Source: Bacteroidota bacterium | GTDB taxonomy: Bacteria > Bacteroidota > Bacteroidia > Bacteroidales > Prolixibacteraceae | Assembly: GCA_030698405.1 (NCBI GenBank) | Contig: JAUYMU010000091.1 | Location: 1 to 63,897 of the forward strand | Direction of reading: 5' to 3' | Length of the DNA: 63,897 nt | Part shown: in pieces, positions 26,750 to 35,083 of the stretch | How positions within the stretch are numbered: the first letter of the stretch is position 1 | Layout of the letters: the number at the start of each line of letters is the position of its first letter | Translations under genes and position numbers: made by a program | The notes under the pieces: generated by a model | The model's database searches: none | Told to the model about the DNA's origin: nothing | The model's input: the letters and a program-made list of their open reading frames with translations, nothing else

Positions 26750-27403
26750 TCAGCCCAACAGTAATTCTGCAAGTTCATCAACTGATTCGACCATATAATC
26801 CGGATTACAGGCATTGAGCGAATCGGGCGTTCCAAAGCCGTAACCTACAGCGATGGCCGAAATTTCATTTTCTTTGGCGCCAATCAAATCATAGTGTGTG
26901 TCACCGATCATCGCCACCGAAGACGATGGCCGAATACGGTTCCGGTCCATTAATTCTGCAATCAATTGTCCTTTTCCTGAATGTTTTCCGGTTGTCTCGG
27001 CACCTTGCAGATCATTAATGTACCGGTCGAATTCAAAATGCCGGACAATCATTTTTGCATATTTCTCCAATTTTGAAGTAACTACATAAATATGCTTTCC
27101 TGAAAGGTACAACTCTTCCAGTAATTCAGTTATGCCTGAATAAGGTTCGTTTTCGTACAATCCTTTTTCGCCAAAATAAGTGCGGAAATGTTCCACTGCC
27201 AGATTTGTATTGCGCTCATTTAGCCCAAACAGGTTTTTAAATCCATCCTGAAGTGGCGGACCAACAAAGCGTTCGAGAATTTCGCTGCTGTAACCGTCTA
27301 TTTGCATTTGTCTGAGGGCATATTTCAACGAATTGCCGATTCCCAGGCGGGGATTGGTCAGGGTTCCATCGAGGTCGAAAAGAATGTGGGTAAATTGGGG
27401 CAT
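26750..27403 (-). CDS. HAD-family phosphatase, phosphoglycolate phosphatase-like
   Basis: The 217-residue protein has HAD motif I LFDLDGTLTNP (nucleophile Asp and acid/base Asp), an alpha-helical cap with LERFVGPPLQDGFKN, motif II VVTSK, the Lys in GKHSGKGQ and motif IV MIGDTHYDLIGAKENEI. The arrangement is that of Gph/PpaX enzymes, which dephosphorylate 2-phosphoglycolate or pyrophosphate. Exact substrate is uncertain. Confidence 0.87.
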   Translation of the reverse strand: MPQFTHILFDLDGTLTNPRLGIGNSLKYALRQMQIDGYSSEILERFVGPPLQDGFKNLFGLNERNTNLAVEHFRTYFGEKGLYENEPYSGITELLEELYLSGKHIYVVTSKLEKYAKMIVRHFEFDRYINDLQGAETTGKHSGKGQLIAELMDRNRIRPSSSVAMIGDTHYDLIGAKENEISAIAVGYGFGTPDSLNACNPDYMVESVDELAELLLG

Positions 27404-27434
27404 AATAGGTATTTGTGGGTACAGACGCGTTTGT

Positions 27435-27468
27435 GGCGTAGAGACGCGATTAATAGCGTCTCTACGCC
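27435..27468. repeat. Hairpin repeat GGCGTAGAGACGC / GCGTCTCTACGCC
   Basis: A perfect 13-bp inverted repeat with loop GATTAATA lies between the HAD phosphatase and the monooxygenase-like gene. The same GTAGAGAC...GATTAAT...GTCTCTAC family occurs at 28001-28044. Confidence 0.85.
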
Positions 27469-27485
27469 ATTTATTAAAATTCTTC

Positions 27486-27785
27486 CTACGGATTCAGGTT
27501 AATGAAAATGCGTTTCTTCGTTCGGCTGGCGGTTTTGGCTTTTTCTTCAAGCGAATCGTAGTCGGCTTTTCTGCTTTTTACAAAATCATTGAATGCTTCT
27601 TCCGATTGCCATTCGTCGATCACCAGAAATATTCCGTCACCTTCGCCACTTTCAAGCACATCGGTTCCCTGGTAGTCGGACGATTTGCTGAAGAATTTCA
27701 CCCAATCGCCTTTCGGATCGTAAAACGATTCAAATTTTTCACGTTCCTTAAATTTTACTTTCAATTCCCAAATTACCTTAAACAT
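27486..27785 (-). CDS. Antibiotic biosynthesis monooxygenase (ABM) domain protein
   Basis: The 99-residue protein is a dimeric ferredoxin-like ABM-type domain: an N-terminal strand VIWELKVKFKEREKFESFY, then VLESGEGDGIFLVIDEWQSEEAFNDFVKSR. Such proteins are small oxygenases or stress-related proteins of unknown substrate. It is a single gene flanked by a palindromic repeat on one side and by the RNA candidate on the other. Confidence 0.7.
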   Translation of the reverse strand: MFKVIWELKVKFKEREKFESFYDPKGDWVKFFSKSSDYQGTDVLESGEGDGIFLVIDEWQSEEAFNDFVKSRKADYDSLEEKAKTASRTKKRIFINLNP

Positions 27786-27872
27786 AGACTGAGTGATTGA
27801 TGATTTATTATTGATGAATGATTATTGAAATGCAAATGTGCGGAAAAAGTATTTCAGAATCAACCATTCATG

Positions 27873-27902
27873 AAAAAACCGCCTTCTCGTGAGAAAGCGG
27901 TT
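27873..27902 (-). terminator. Intrinsic terminator downstream of metG / RNA candidate
   Basis: On the minus strand AACCGC, a mismatch, TTCTC, a 2-base loop, GAGAA and GCGGTT fold into an 11-bp hairpin followed by six T. It is the strongest minus-strand terminator in this area. Confidence 0.85.
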
Positions 27903-27990
27903 CCGATTTATAGAGTGTAAGCAACCGATCCGCCTTGACGACGGTACTGAGGCTTACGAAAACCGCACCAACAGTAGTTGGCACGATTGT
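27873..27990 (-). ncRNA. Candidate structured small RNA or metG 3' leader
   Basis: Between metG and the ABM gene the minus strand can fold into three stems. They are CCAAC/GTTGG near the 5' end, then an outer stem GTAAGC (27957-27952) with GCTTAC (27922-27917) enclosing CCGTC/GGCGG with loop GTCAA, and finally the terminator hairpin at 27902-27873. The order of stems plus terminator is like a small regulatory RNA of about 110-120 nucleotides. No Rfam family is recognised, and it could be a processed 3' end of metG mRNA. Confidence 0.4.
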
Positions 27991-28000
27991 ATTTTGGCAG

Positions 28001-28044
28001 GTAGAGACACGATTATTCAAAGACGCGATTAATCGCGTCTCTAC
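28001..28044. repeat. GTAGAGAC...GTCTCTAC palindromic repeat
   Basis: GTAGAGAC (28001-28008) pairs with GTCTCTAC (28037-28044), and inside lies the perfect palindrome AGACGCGATTAATCGCGTCT (28021-28040). It ends 11 bases from the metG stop and belongs to the same family as 27435-27468. Confidence 0.85.
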
Positions 28045-28054
28045 ATTGGTTGAA

Positions 28055-30088
28055 TTATTTTATTTCCGACCCGTTTTTAACTGGCGTTGTGGGTGTCACA
28101 AATTTCAGAGAACCGTCGGCATCCTGCGCCATCAGGATCATTCCCTGCGACTGAATTCCTTTCAGTTCTTTGGGTTCGAGGTTCACCAGAATGCTCACCT
28201 GCCGGCCAATAATTTCTTCGGGATTGTAATATTCGGCAATGCCCGAAACCACAGTGCGTTTGTCGATTCCGGTGTCGATGGTCAGTTTCAGCAACTTTTT
28301 GGTTTTGGGTACACGCTCGGCTTCCAGAATGGTTCCGGTGCGAATGTCCATTTTGTTGAAATCGTCGAAGGTGCAGTTTTCTTTGGCTGGTGCAACGGTT
28401 GCATTGGCTACTTCGTTGGCCTTTTTGGTTGCCAATAATTTATTTACTTGCCTTTCAATCACCTCATCCTCAATTTTTTCAAACAGCAATTCAGGAGTAT
28501 TTACCTGATGACCGCCCGGTAACAAATCGGTGCGTCCCAAATTGCTCCAGTTCAGTTCGTCCATGTTGAGGAATCCACGCAGTTTATCCATGCTAAATGG
28601 AAGGAACGGCGCGAAAATGACGGTAAGGTTGGCTGTAATCTGCAAACTTACGTACATGATGGTTTTCACGCGTTCAGGATCGGTTTTTACCACGATCCAC
28701 GGCTCTGCATCTGCGAGGTATTTGTTGCCCAAACGTGCCAGATCCATCGCAAACTTTAGCGCTTCCCGAAAACGGTATTGGCCGATGCTTTTCTCAACTT
28801 CAGCCTTTATTACTGAAATTTCGGCCAATGCAAGTTTATCCGTTTCGGTAAGTTCTCCTATTTCAGGAACTTTTCCGGCGTAATATTTTTGAGTTAAAAC
28901 CAGTGCTCGGTTGACAAAATTGCCCAGCACAGCCACCAGTTCATTGTTATTGCGGGTCTGAAAATCTTTCCAGGTAAAATCGTTGTCTTTTGTTTCAGGC
29001 GCGTTGGCGGTGAGCACGTATTTCAGCACATCTTCCTTGCCCGGAAACTCTTCCAGATATTCGTGCAGCCAGACTGCCCAGTTGCGTGAGGTCGAAATTT
29101 TGTCGCCTTCGAGGTTCAAAAATTCGTTGGCCGGAACGTTTTCCGGCAAAATGTACGAACCTTCGGCTTTCAGAATAACCGGAAAAATGATGCAATGGAA
29201 AACGATGTTGTCTTTTCCGATGAAATGCACCAGTTTGGTTTCAGGATTTTTCCACCATTTTTCCCAATCAGGCGTTAATTCTTTGGTGGCCGAAATGTAG
29301 CCAATCGGCGCATCGAACCACACATAAAGCACTTTGTTCTCAGCGCCCTCAACCGGAACCGGCACTCCCCAATCGAGGTCGCGGGTTACGGCACGCGGCT
29401 GCAAACCGCCGTCGATCCAGGATTTACACTGGCCGTAAACATTCGATTTCCATTCCTTGTGACCTTCCAAAAGCCATTCTTTCAGCCAGCCTTCGTATTG
29501 ATCGAGTGGCAAATACCAGTGTTTGGTTTCTTTAAGTTCCGGAACGTTTCCGCTAATCATCGACTTCGGGTTGATCAGTTCGTTCGGGCTCAGCGCACTT
29601 CCGCAGCTTTCGCACTGGTCGCCGTAAGCCTTTTCAAAACCGCATTTAGGGCAGGTTCCGGTGATGTAGCGGTCGGCCAAAAACTGTTTGTTCTCGGCGT
29701 CGTAATATTGTTCTGAGGTTTTTTCGATGAATTTTCCGTCCTGATAAAGCTTCAGGAAAATTTCGGAAGCAGTTTCATGGTGAATCGGGTCGCTGGTTCG
29801 GGCATAAATATCGAACGAAATCCCGAAACGTTGGAAAGAATCTTTGATCATGCCGTGGTATTTGTCCACGATATCTTGCGGGGTAACACCTTCATTCTTG
29901 GCTTTCAGGGTAATTGGAACACCGTGTTCGTCGGAGCCGCCGATAAAAGCCACTTCCTGTCCGTTCATCCGGAGAAAACGGGCATAAATATCAGCGGGAA
30001 CATACACGCCGGCAAGGTGGCCGATGTGAACCGGTCCGTTGGCATACGGCAAAGCCGAGGTAATGAGGGTACGTTTAAAGTCAGTCAT
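28055..30088 (-). CDS. metG: Methionine--tRNA ligase
   Basis: The 677-residue class I synthetase charges initiator and elongator tRNA-Met. Visible motifs: [16 protein letters not shown] (HIGH), a zinc knuckle with CPKCG and CESCG (about residues 145-165), GKDNIVFH and [12 protein letters not shown] (KMSKS variant KISTS), then the anticodon-binding helices. The last 110 residues form a C-terminal EMAP-II/OB-type tRNA-binding domain ([26 protein letters not shown]). This is the normal length for Bacteroidota. A -7 element lies at 30114-30121. Confidence 0.97.
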   Translation of the reverse strand: MTDFKRTLITSALPYANGPVHIGHLAGVYVPADIYARFLRMNGQEVAFIGGSDEHGVPITLKAKNEGVTPQDIVDKYHGMIKDSFQRFGISFDIYARTSDPIHHETASEIFLKLYQDGKFIEKTSEQYYDAENKQFLADRYITGTCPKCGFEKAYGDQCESCGSALSPNELINPKSMISGNVPELKETKHWYLPLDQYEGWLKEWLLEGHKEWKSNVYGQCKSWIDGGLQPRAVTRDLDWGVPVPVEGAENKVLYVWFDAPIGYISATKELTPDWEKWWKNPETKLVHFIGKDNIVFHCIIFPVILKAEGSYILPENVPANEFLNLEGDKISTSRNWAVWLHEYLEEFPGKEDVLKYVLTANAPETKDNDFTWKDFQTRNNNELVAVLGNFVNRALVLTQKYYAGKVPEIGELTETDKLALAEISVIKAEVEKSIGQYRFREALKFAMDLARLGNKYLADAEPWIVVKTDPERVKTIMYVSLQITANLTVIFAPFLPFSMDKLRGFLNMDELNWSNLGRTDLLPGGHQVNTPELLFEKIEDEVIERQVNKLLATKKANEVANATVAPAKENCTFDDFNKMDIRTGTILEAERVPKTKKLLKLTIDTGIDKRTVVSGIAEYYNPEEIIGRQVSILVNLEPKELKGIQSQGMILMAQDADGSLKFVTPTTPVKNGSEIK

Positions 30089-30113
30089 TGTGCAATGATT
30101 TTATTGAGGGTGA

Positions 30114-30121
30114 CAAAGATA
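30114..30121 (-). promoter_or_regulatory. Promoter -7 element of metG
   Basis: TATCTTTG on the minus strand fits TAnnTTTG exactly and lies 25 bases before the metG ATG. The gap 30122-30242 otherwise holds only a short direct-repeat tract (CAGTCGCAGTCGCAGT). Confidence 0.5.
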
Positions 30122-30242
30122 AGCGAAAATTTGAGTCAAAAAGGAAAAGTGTTCAGTCGCAGTCGCAGTAAACATGCCAAATCACATATTTTTCTGTTTT
30201 CTGTTTTAGTTACCCGATAGCGAATCATGCATCAATGTGGGA

Positions 30243-30767
30243 TTATCTCTCGTTGCTCGTTCCATCTTCAAAAAGTTGATTGATTGTTTTCATGGCTAAA
30301 AACATCTTCTTGCTATCGGGGAGTAGAATAAATCCATACTTCGCATAGAATTCTTCTGCTTTTTTATTCAGTGGATCAACTACAACTGCAAAAGAACCAA
30401 TTAATTGAGTCAATTCGTAGCTTCGATTTAGTGCATTAATTAACAAAATTGCACCAACTCCTTTTCCCTGGTATTTTAAATCAACAGCTAACCTGCCCAA
30501 AAGGGTTGTAGGTATCGACGAATATGATTTTGGTAACTGTTTCTTAAAGTTTTCCGGAATTAAATCCAATGGGATACTATTGTTTGAAAGGGTATAATAG
30601 CCTTGTATTAACGCATTGGATTTATCGGTTAAAAGGAAGCAAGTTGATAATTTTCTTTTTATATCCTGATTTGCCTGATCTCTTAGATATTTATCGAGCA
30701 TCATTTCACCACACGAAAATTCATTCTTTGGATGAGAAGAATTCAGCAGTTCTGTTAATCCATTCAT
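30243..30767 (-). CDS. GNAT acetyltransferase, TacT-like toxin
   Basis: The 174-residue protein has the GNAT fold with the acetyl-CoA loop DLKYQGKGVGAILLINAL, an N-terminal FSCGEMMLDKYLRDQANQDIKRK typical of TacT/AtaT-type toxins, and EFYAKYGFILLPDSKKMFLAMKTI at the end. TacT-like enzymes acetylate the amino group of aminoacyl-tRNA and stop translation. It overlaps the upstream DUF1778 gene by four bases (ATGA), the standard antitoxin-toxin order. Confidence 0.87.
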   Translation of the reverse strand: MNGLTELLNSSHPKNEFSCGEMMLDKYLRDQANQDIKRKLSTCFLLTDKSNALIQGYYTLSNNSIPLDLIPENFKKQLPKSYSSIPTTLLGRLAVDLKYQGKGVGAILLINALNRSYELTQLIGSFAVVVDPLNKKAEEFYAKYGFILLPDSKKMFLAMKTINQLFEDGTSNER

Positions 30768-31054
30768 TTGGATAGCAGATTGTTATACTGTTTGGCCGCA
30801 GCAATCAATTTATCATTAGGTTTTGCTGCATTTATAATGGCATCGAAGAAAATCTCACTATCCTTTTGAGAGGCAAGTACTGTTTCTGTTTCCTGAATGA
30901 TCATTTTTGCTTTTTCCTGAACAGCTGATATCACAAAATCAGACAGGTTCCGATAACCACCCAACAATGCCGCCCGTTCAAAGATAACTTTCTGTTCTTT
31001 CGACAATCGGGTATCAAACCGGGCTTTTTCTGTGTGTGTTTCTGCCGTTTTCAT
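30764..31054 (-). CDS. DUF1778 antitoxin, TacA-like
   Basis: The 96-residue protein has an N-terminal ribbon-helix-helix domain (ARFDTRLSKEQKVIFERAALLGGYRNLSDFVISAVQEKA) and a C-terminal tail that would wrap the acetyltransferase toxin (ETVLASQKDSEIFFDAIINAAKPNDKL, with the D-x-I-x-N-A-x-x-P-N pattern typical of TacA-type antitoxins). It binds DNA, represses the pair and neutralises TacT. A MITE-like element sits 43 bases upstream. Confidence 0.88.
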   Translation of the reverse strand: MKTAETHTEKARFDTRLSKEQKVIFERAALLGGYRNLSDFVISAVQEKAKMIIQETETVLASQKDSEIFFDAIINAAKPNDKLIAAAKQYNNLLSK

Positions 31055-31097
31055 CCGAAAAAATCGTTATTAATTTGTTGATTATTTGAGCGTTCGG

Positions 31098-31197
31098 ATG
31101 GAACTCCATGCCAGTAGATTTCCACTTCGAACTATATTTTCATTCTATTTTTGTGCCGCTACCGTTGAAATTAATTACAGCGGCATGTTCGTTTCAT
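31098..31197. repeat. MITE-like element with terminal inverted repeats, copy B
   Basis: The ends are ATGGAACTCCATGCC (31098-31112) and, on the other strand, ATGAAACGAACATGCC (31197-31182). The interior matches copy A (7417-7516) in reverse orientation; similarity extends outward to AGCGTTC at 31089. A perfect -7-like element TATTTTTG (31146-31153) lies inside, reading rightwards. The remaining bases up to 31291 show nothing. Confidence 0.75.
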
Positions 31198-31291
31198 GCT
31201 TTTACTTTTTTGCAAACATACCTATATTTTTTATCAGGAGCAACTATGTACGGAAAATATGCGTACAGAATAATTGTTTCGTTTTCGAATT

Positions 31292-32857
31292 CTATTCTTC
31301 CTGCGTATACTTAAAAAACTCTTCTGTCGATTGAATACGGATTTTACCGCTTCGTCCGCTGTCGGCCCAACCAATTGCTGATGGACCGGATTGCCCGTTT
31401 AAGCCGCTTCTGCCATTGGGATTTCCGTAACCGCCTCTTCCGCCGTGGCCTCCGCTACCTCCTGATCCATGCATTCCGCCCGAACCTCCTTCGCTGCGGA
31501 CTGTAATCAGATGTTTATATGGCATTGCATCATCGGTAAAATACAGGGTGATATTTCCTCCGTATCCGCCCTGACCGCCCAATCCACCGGGGCCTCCCCA
31601 ACCGCCGTCACCACCATCGCCGCCGGGTCCTTGTTTTTCGACTTCCACTACCACCTCAATTTCTTCGTCAACATAAATGGTTTCGGTTACCTCAACATCT
31701 ACTTCCACTTCATATTCTTTTCCTTCGCTGTCGGTTTTCTTTTGTTTTTCTTTCCTGATAACCTTTTTGCTAACCGGTTTTTTAACGATTCGTTTTTCGA
31801 TGTGTTTTTCGATCCATTTTTCACCTTCCAGTCCTGCGCCTCCGGAGCCGCCATTTCCTCCGGATCCTCCGAAGCCGCCTGAACCACCATTCGACGAAAC
31901 ATCAAGTTTTCCACCTTCAGGATTAATCAGGTAACGAAACTCTTCGCCTGTCCAAAGGTTCTGGGCATAAACATATAACAAGTCGTAATTTAAAACCGAA
32001 TCACGGTAAAGGTCAGCCCAAACCCCTATTTCAGGACCATCGGAACCAAATTCCCCATCATAACCAGCTTGCCCATGATAACCATGATTACCCGGCGAAC
32101 CGGAACTTCCGCTCATTCCTGAAAAGCCAGGTGTGCCGGAACTACCTCTAAGATTAAGCGTGTAGGCATGTTTATAATCAAGCAGAACCGAAAAAGTATC
32201 GGTTACTGATTTATTGCGCAATGAATTGACAATTAAGGACGAACGATGGTTCTCAATCAAGGTGAAATCAGGTTCAATTGTGAATTTTCCATTTTTCCAC
32301 AAACCTCCTTCCACTGAAAACTGAAAGTTCTCCGATTCACGGCTGTTACGCAAATCGGAGCAGATTCTGATCTGACCGTTGTTAAATTCTGTCAGTAGTT
32401 CTCCTTTAATCTGACTTCCGGGAGCTTTGTCAAATCCGGATGTTGGCCGGTATTCAATTTTTGTTTCGTAGTTCAGCGGCAGCAAAAGCCCTTTTACAAG
32501 CTCCGGCTGCTTTCGTGGCCATGCTTTGATGTCGATGTATTTTCCTTTGGATGGAATAAGTTCCTCATTCACTGAAATGCGGCCGGAAAAATCAGTTCCT
32601 CCCGAAACCTCCACTTTGTACCTCATCCACCAAACATTTCCGCCGCTCAATCCGACCGTTTTTCTGACTTTCCCATTTTTGTAATATGAAATGATCCCAA
32701 TTCGAAACGATTCCCTTGGAAGAATCAATTGCTGATCGTCAAAAACCAGTTGAATGGAATCGATTTTGGGTATAAAAAGAAAAGTCGCCGCAGTGCAGTT
32801 TGTTCCTGAAAACAGGATAGAAGAGAGTATGATCAGATGCAAGAAGAAACTTTTCAT
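31292..32857 (-). CDS. Secreted glycine-rich, collagen-like protein of unknown function
   Basis: The 521-residue protein has a signal peptide (about residues 1-23), a roughly 200-residue N-terminal globular part rich in beta-strand patterns, and then Gly-rich tracts: a collagen-like G-x-y stretch (about 238-285, with GTPGFSG, GSPGNHG, GQAGYDG), a GGSGG tract (about 335-355), a strongly charged spacer of K/E/V (about 356-415), and two more GG tracts (about 416-445 and 465-505). Gly tracts frame a beta-strand module (NITLYFTDDAMPYKHLITVRSEGG). I recognise no family. It is probably surface-exposed and structural or adhesive. No T9SS domain is visible, so the export route past the periplasm is open. 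Confidence 0.7.
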   Translation of the reverse strand: MKSFFLHLIILSSILFSGTNCTAATFLFIPKIDSIQLVFDDQQLILPRESFRIGIISYYKNGKVRKTVGLSGGNVWWMRYKVEVSGGTDFSGRISVNEELIPSKGKYIDIKAWPRKQPELVKGLLLPLNYETKIEYRPTSGFDKAPGSQIKGELLTEFNNGQIRICSDLRNSRESENFQFSVEGGLWKNGKFTIEPDFTLIENHRSSLIVNSLRNKSVTDTFSVLLDYKHAYTLNLRGSSGTPGFSGMSGSSGSPGNHGYHGQAGYDGEFGSDGPEIGVWADLYRDSVLNYDLLYVYAQNLWTGEEFRYLINPEGGKLDVSSNGGSGGFGGSGGNGGSGGAGLEGEKWIEKHIEKRIVKKPVSKKVIRKEKQKKTDSEGKEYEVEVDVEVTETIYVDEEIEVVVEVEKQGPGGDGGDGGWGGPGGLGGQGGYGGNITLYFTDDAMPYKHLITVRSEGGSGGMHGSGGSGGHGGRGGYGNPNGRSGLNGQSGPSAIGWADSGRSGKIRIQSTEEFFKYTQEE

Positions 32858-33008
32858 TGTGCTGAAAATAGGTTTATGGCAATTCTATGCTAAATAACAA
32901 AAACCATTCCGATTTATGATGCATAATTAAAACAAATAATATCCTGGAAAAGCCCATCAATTTCCATGGTCAATGTTAGGATTGGTGTTGAACTCAGGTT
33001 TCTAATAA

Positions 33009-33038
33009 TTGGATATGCCCCTCATTGTTTTACTTTTG
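33009..33038 (+). promoter_or_regulatory. Promoter of the TauE/SafE gene
   Basis: TTG (33009-33011) and TACTTTTG (33031-33038) are separated by 19 bases, the classical Bacteroidota -33/-7 arrangement, and lie 24 bases before the ATG at 33062. Confidence 0.75.
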
Positions 33039-33061
33039 TGCCCTTATCCTAAAAATGGTGT

Positions 33062-33817
33062 ATGGAATTTTTCTCCTCGCTGCAAATAAATGCACTCGAA
33101 TGGGTCATCATCATGGCTTGCGGAATGCTGATCGGAATGTCGAAAGTTGGCGTTCCGGGTGTTTCGATGATTGTGGTGCCGGCACTGGCTTTTATTTTTG
33201 GAGCCAAAGCTTCCACAGGTGTTTTACTTCCCATCCTGATGATGGCTGACATTTTTGGTGTTGCCTATTATCGCCGTCATGCCAACTGGGGTCATTTGAT
33301 AAAAGTTCTGCCCTGGGCGGTGATCGGGCTGTTACTGGCTTTATGGGTAGGAGAGAAGGTGAACGACGAACAATTCAAAAATCTGATCGCCATTTTGGTA
33401 TTTCTGAGTATCGGTCTGATGTTGTGGCAGGACAAACGAAAAGGTACAAATCTTTTCCCCGACAAATGGTGGTTTGCAGCTTCGATGGGAATTCTGGGAG
33501 GTTTTGCCACCATGATCGGCAATGTGGCCGGGCCGGTTTTTGCCATTTATCTGCTGGCTATGCACCTTCCGAAGAACAGTTTTATTGGCACCGGCGCATG
33601 GTTTTTCATGATCATCAATTTTACCAAATTCCCGCTACAGCTTTTTGTGTGGGACAATATTAGCCTCGAAACTTTGACCATCGACCTCATAACATTGCCT
33701 GCCATTGCATTGGGGGCTTTCGCCGGAATTCGACTGGTAAAAATTATTCCTGAAAATACTTACCGCGGATTCGTTATCGCGATAACTGCAATTTCAGCAT
33801 TCTTATTATTGCTTTAA
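33062..33817 (+). CDS. TauE/SafE-family sulfite exporter-like membrane protein
   Basis: The 251-residue protein has about eight hydrophobic helices and the TauE/SafE repeats: GMLIGMSKVGVPGVSMIVVPALAFIFGAKASTGVLLPILMMADIFGVAYYRRHANW in the first half and MGILGGFATMIGNVAGPVFAIYLLAMHLPKNSFIGTGAWFF in the second. It is an anion (sulfite or sulfoacetate-like) permease by family; the substrate is unknown. Confidence 0.9.
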   Translation: MEFFSSLQINALEWVIIMACGMLIGMSKVGVPGVSMIVVPALAFIFGAKASTGVLLPILMMADIFGVAYYRRHANWGHLIKVLPWAVIGLLLALWVGEKVNDEQFKNLIAILVFLSIGLMLWQDKRKGTNLFPDKWWFAASMGILGGFATMIGNVAGPVFAIYLLAMHLPKNSFIGTGAWFFMIINFTKFPLQLFVWDNISLETLTIDLITLPAIALGAFAGIRLVKIIPENTYRGFVIAITAISAFLLLL

Positions 33818-33989
33818 TCTTTTTTTTAATTTTTCCTTCCTGAATACCACCATTCCCAAAATCATTTTTACGTTTTAACTGTTTTGTAATTATTTATTAA
33901 ACGAATAAAGATTATTCTGAAAGTTCTATTAGATTGATTTATTGGATGTTTTGATGTGTCGCCGATTACAAACCGATTAATTTAATCGT

Positions 33990-34022
33990 TTTGTAATAAT
34001 TCTGTAACAGGCTTGTAATAGC
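33990..34022 (+). promoter_or_regulatory. Pho-box-like array of three 11-bp direct repeats
   Basis: Three contiguous 11-base units, TTTGTAATAAT, TCTGTAACAGG and CTTGTAATAGC, share the core YTGTAAY at exactly 11-base spacing, the helical geometry of PhoB-type response-regulator sites. It lies 54 bases upstream of the porin start and 8 bases before a -7-like element (34030-34037), the place of an activator that replaces the -33 element. A further TTTTGTAAT core lies upstream at 33882. The rest of 33818-33989 shows no gene. Confidence 0.7.
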
Positions 34023-34029
34023 ATCATTT

Positions 34030-34037
34030 AATCTTTG
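34030..34037 (+). promoter_or_regulatory. -7 element of the phosphate operon
   Basis: AATCTTTG differs from TAnnTTTG by one base and lies just behind the Pho-box array and 39 bases before the porin ATG. Confidence 0.5.
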
Positions 34038-34075
34038 TATCGGCTTAAAGTTCAAAAAACAAATCTTGAGTATAA

Positions 34076-35062
34076 ATGAAAAAAACATTGTTAACAACGT
34101 TGGTGGTACTTTGTATCACTCTAATTGCTATGTCGCAGGAAACCAAAGAAGTATTTAAACCACATGGGAAACCAATTATCAGGGTTTTCAGTAATGCACA
34201 CACCACGTTTGCCGATGGAGAATCCAAATCGGCTTTCGAACTTACCCGCGTTTATTTGGGTTACGAGCATTTCTTTAGCGAGAACTTCTCCGGAACAGTT
34301 GTTTATGATGTGGGGAATCCGGGTACCGGGAAATTGCAGATGACTGCTTTTGTAAAAAATGCTTTCCTGAATTACAAGTACGAAAATCTTTCGGTCGATT
34401 TTGGGTTGATCCCCACTACTCAATTTAAGGTTCAGGAAAACTTCTGGGGATACCGATACATGGAAAAAGTGTTTCAGGATGCTTATGATTTTGCTTCGAG
34501 CGCCGATTTGGGAACCAGTATAACCTATAAATTTAACAGCATACTGAGCGCTGATGTGGCTTTATACAATGGCGAAGGCTATAAGAAATTACAGTCAGAC
34601 GACTTCCTGAAATCTGCAATTGGATTGACAATTACTCCGGTAAAGCAAATCATTTTGCGGGGAATGGTCGATTTTATGGGAAAAGACAGTGCGCAAATTA
34701 CCTATGCCGGATTTGCCGGATTTAAAACAAATAAAATTTCAATCGCAGCCGAATACAATTATCAGAAAAATCATTTGATGATTGATGGCAGAGATTTTTT
34801 CGGACCATCATTTTACGCAACTTACGCTGCTACGAAACAAGTGAAAATATTTGCCCGCTTCGATGATCTTCAGTCGAATACCCCTTCAGGAAAAACTGAA
34901 AACTGGAACCTGACCAATGACGGTAAACTCATTATGGCAGGGTTTGAATATTCGCCCGTTTCAGGAATAAAATTAACACCAAATTATCGTGGCTGGAATC
35001 CGGCCAACGAATCAGCACCATTCGTTTCAACACTAATGTTGAACTGCGAAATAAAATTTTAA
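34076..35062 (+). CDS. Outer membrane porin of the phosphate operon
   Basis: The 328-residue protein has a signal peptide (MKKTLLTTLVVLCITLIAMS), then alternating amphipathic strands ending with a C-terminal Phe (NCEIKF), as expected of an outer-membrane beta-barrel of the porin/OprP-like type. It is the first gene behind the Pho-box-like array and 21 bases before pstS, so it probably brings phosphate or organic phosphate esters through the outer membrane. Specific binding residues cannot be assigned. Confidence 0.8.
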   Translation: MKKTLLTTLVVLCITLIAMSQETKEVFKPHGKPIIRVFSNAHTTFADGESKSAFELTRVYLGYEHFFSENFSGTVVYDVGNPGTGKLQMTAFVKNAFLNYKYENLSVDFGLIPTTQFKVQENFWGYRYMEKVFQDAYDFASSADLGTSITYKFNSILSADVALYNGEGYKKLQSDDFLKSAIGLTITPVKQIILRGMVDFMGKDSAQITYAGFAGFKTNKISIAAEYNYQKNHLMIDGRDFFGPSFYATYAATKQVKIFARFDDLQSNTPSGKTENWNLTNDGKLIMAGFEYSPVSGIKLTPNYRGWNPANESAPFVSTLMLNCEIKF

Positions 35063-35083
35063 AAACAAAAAAAATCTATTATC

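Noticed and set aside
31086-31334. 82-residue frame in the gap before the glycine-rich gene
   Set aside because: It runs through the MITE-like element and has a hydrophobic composition without a family pattern, so it is read as noise.
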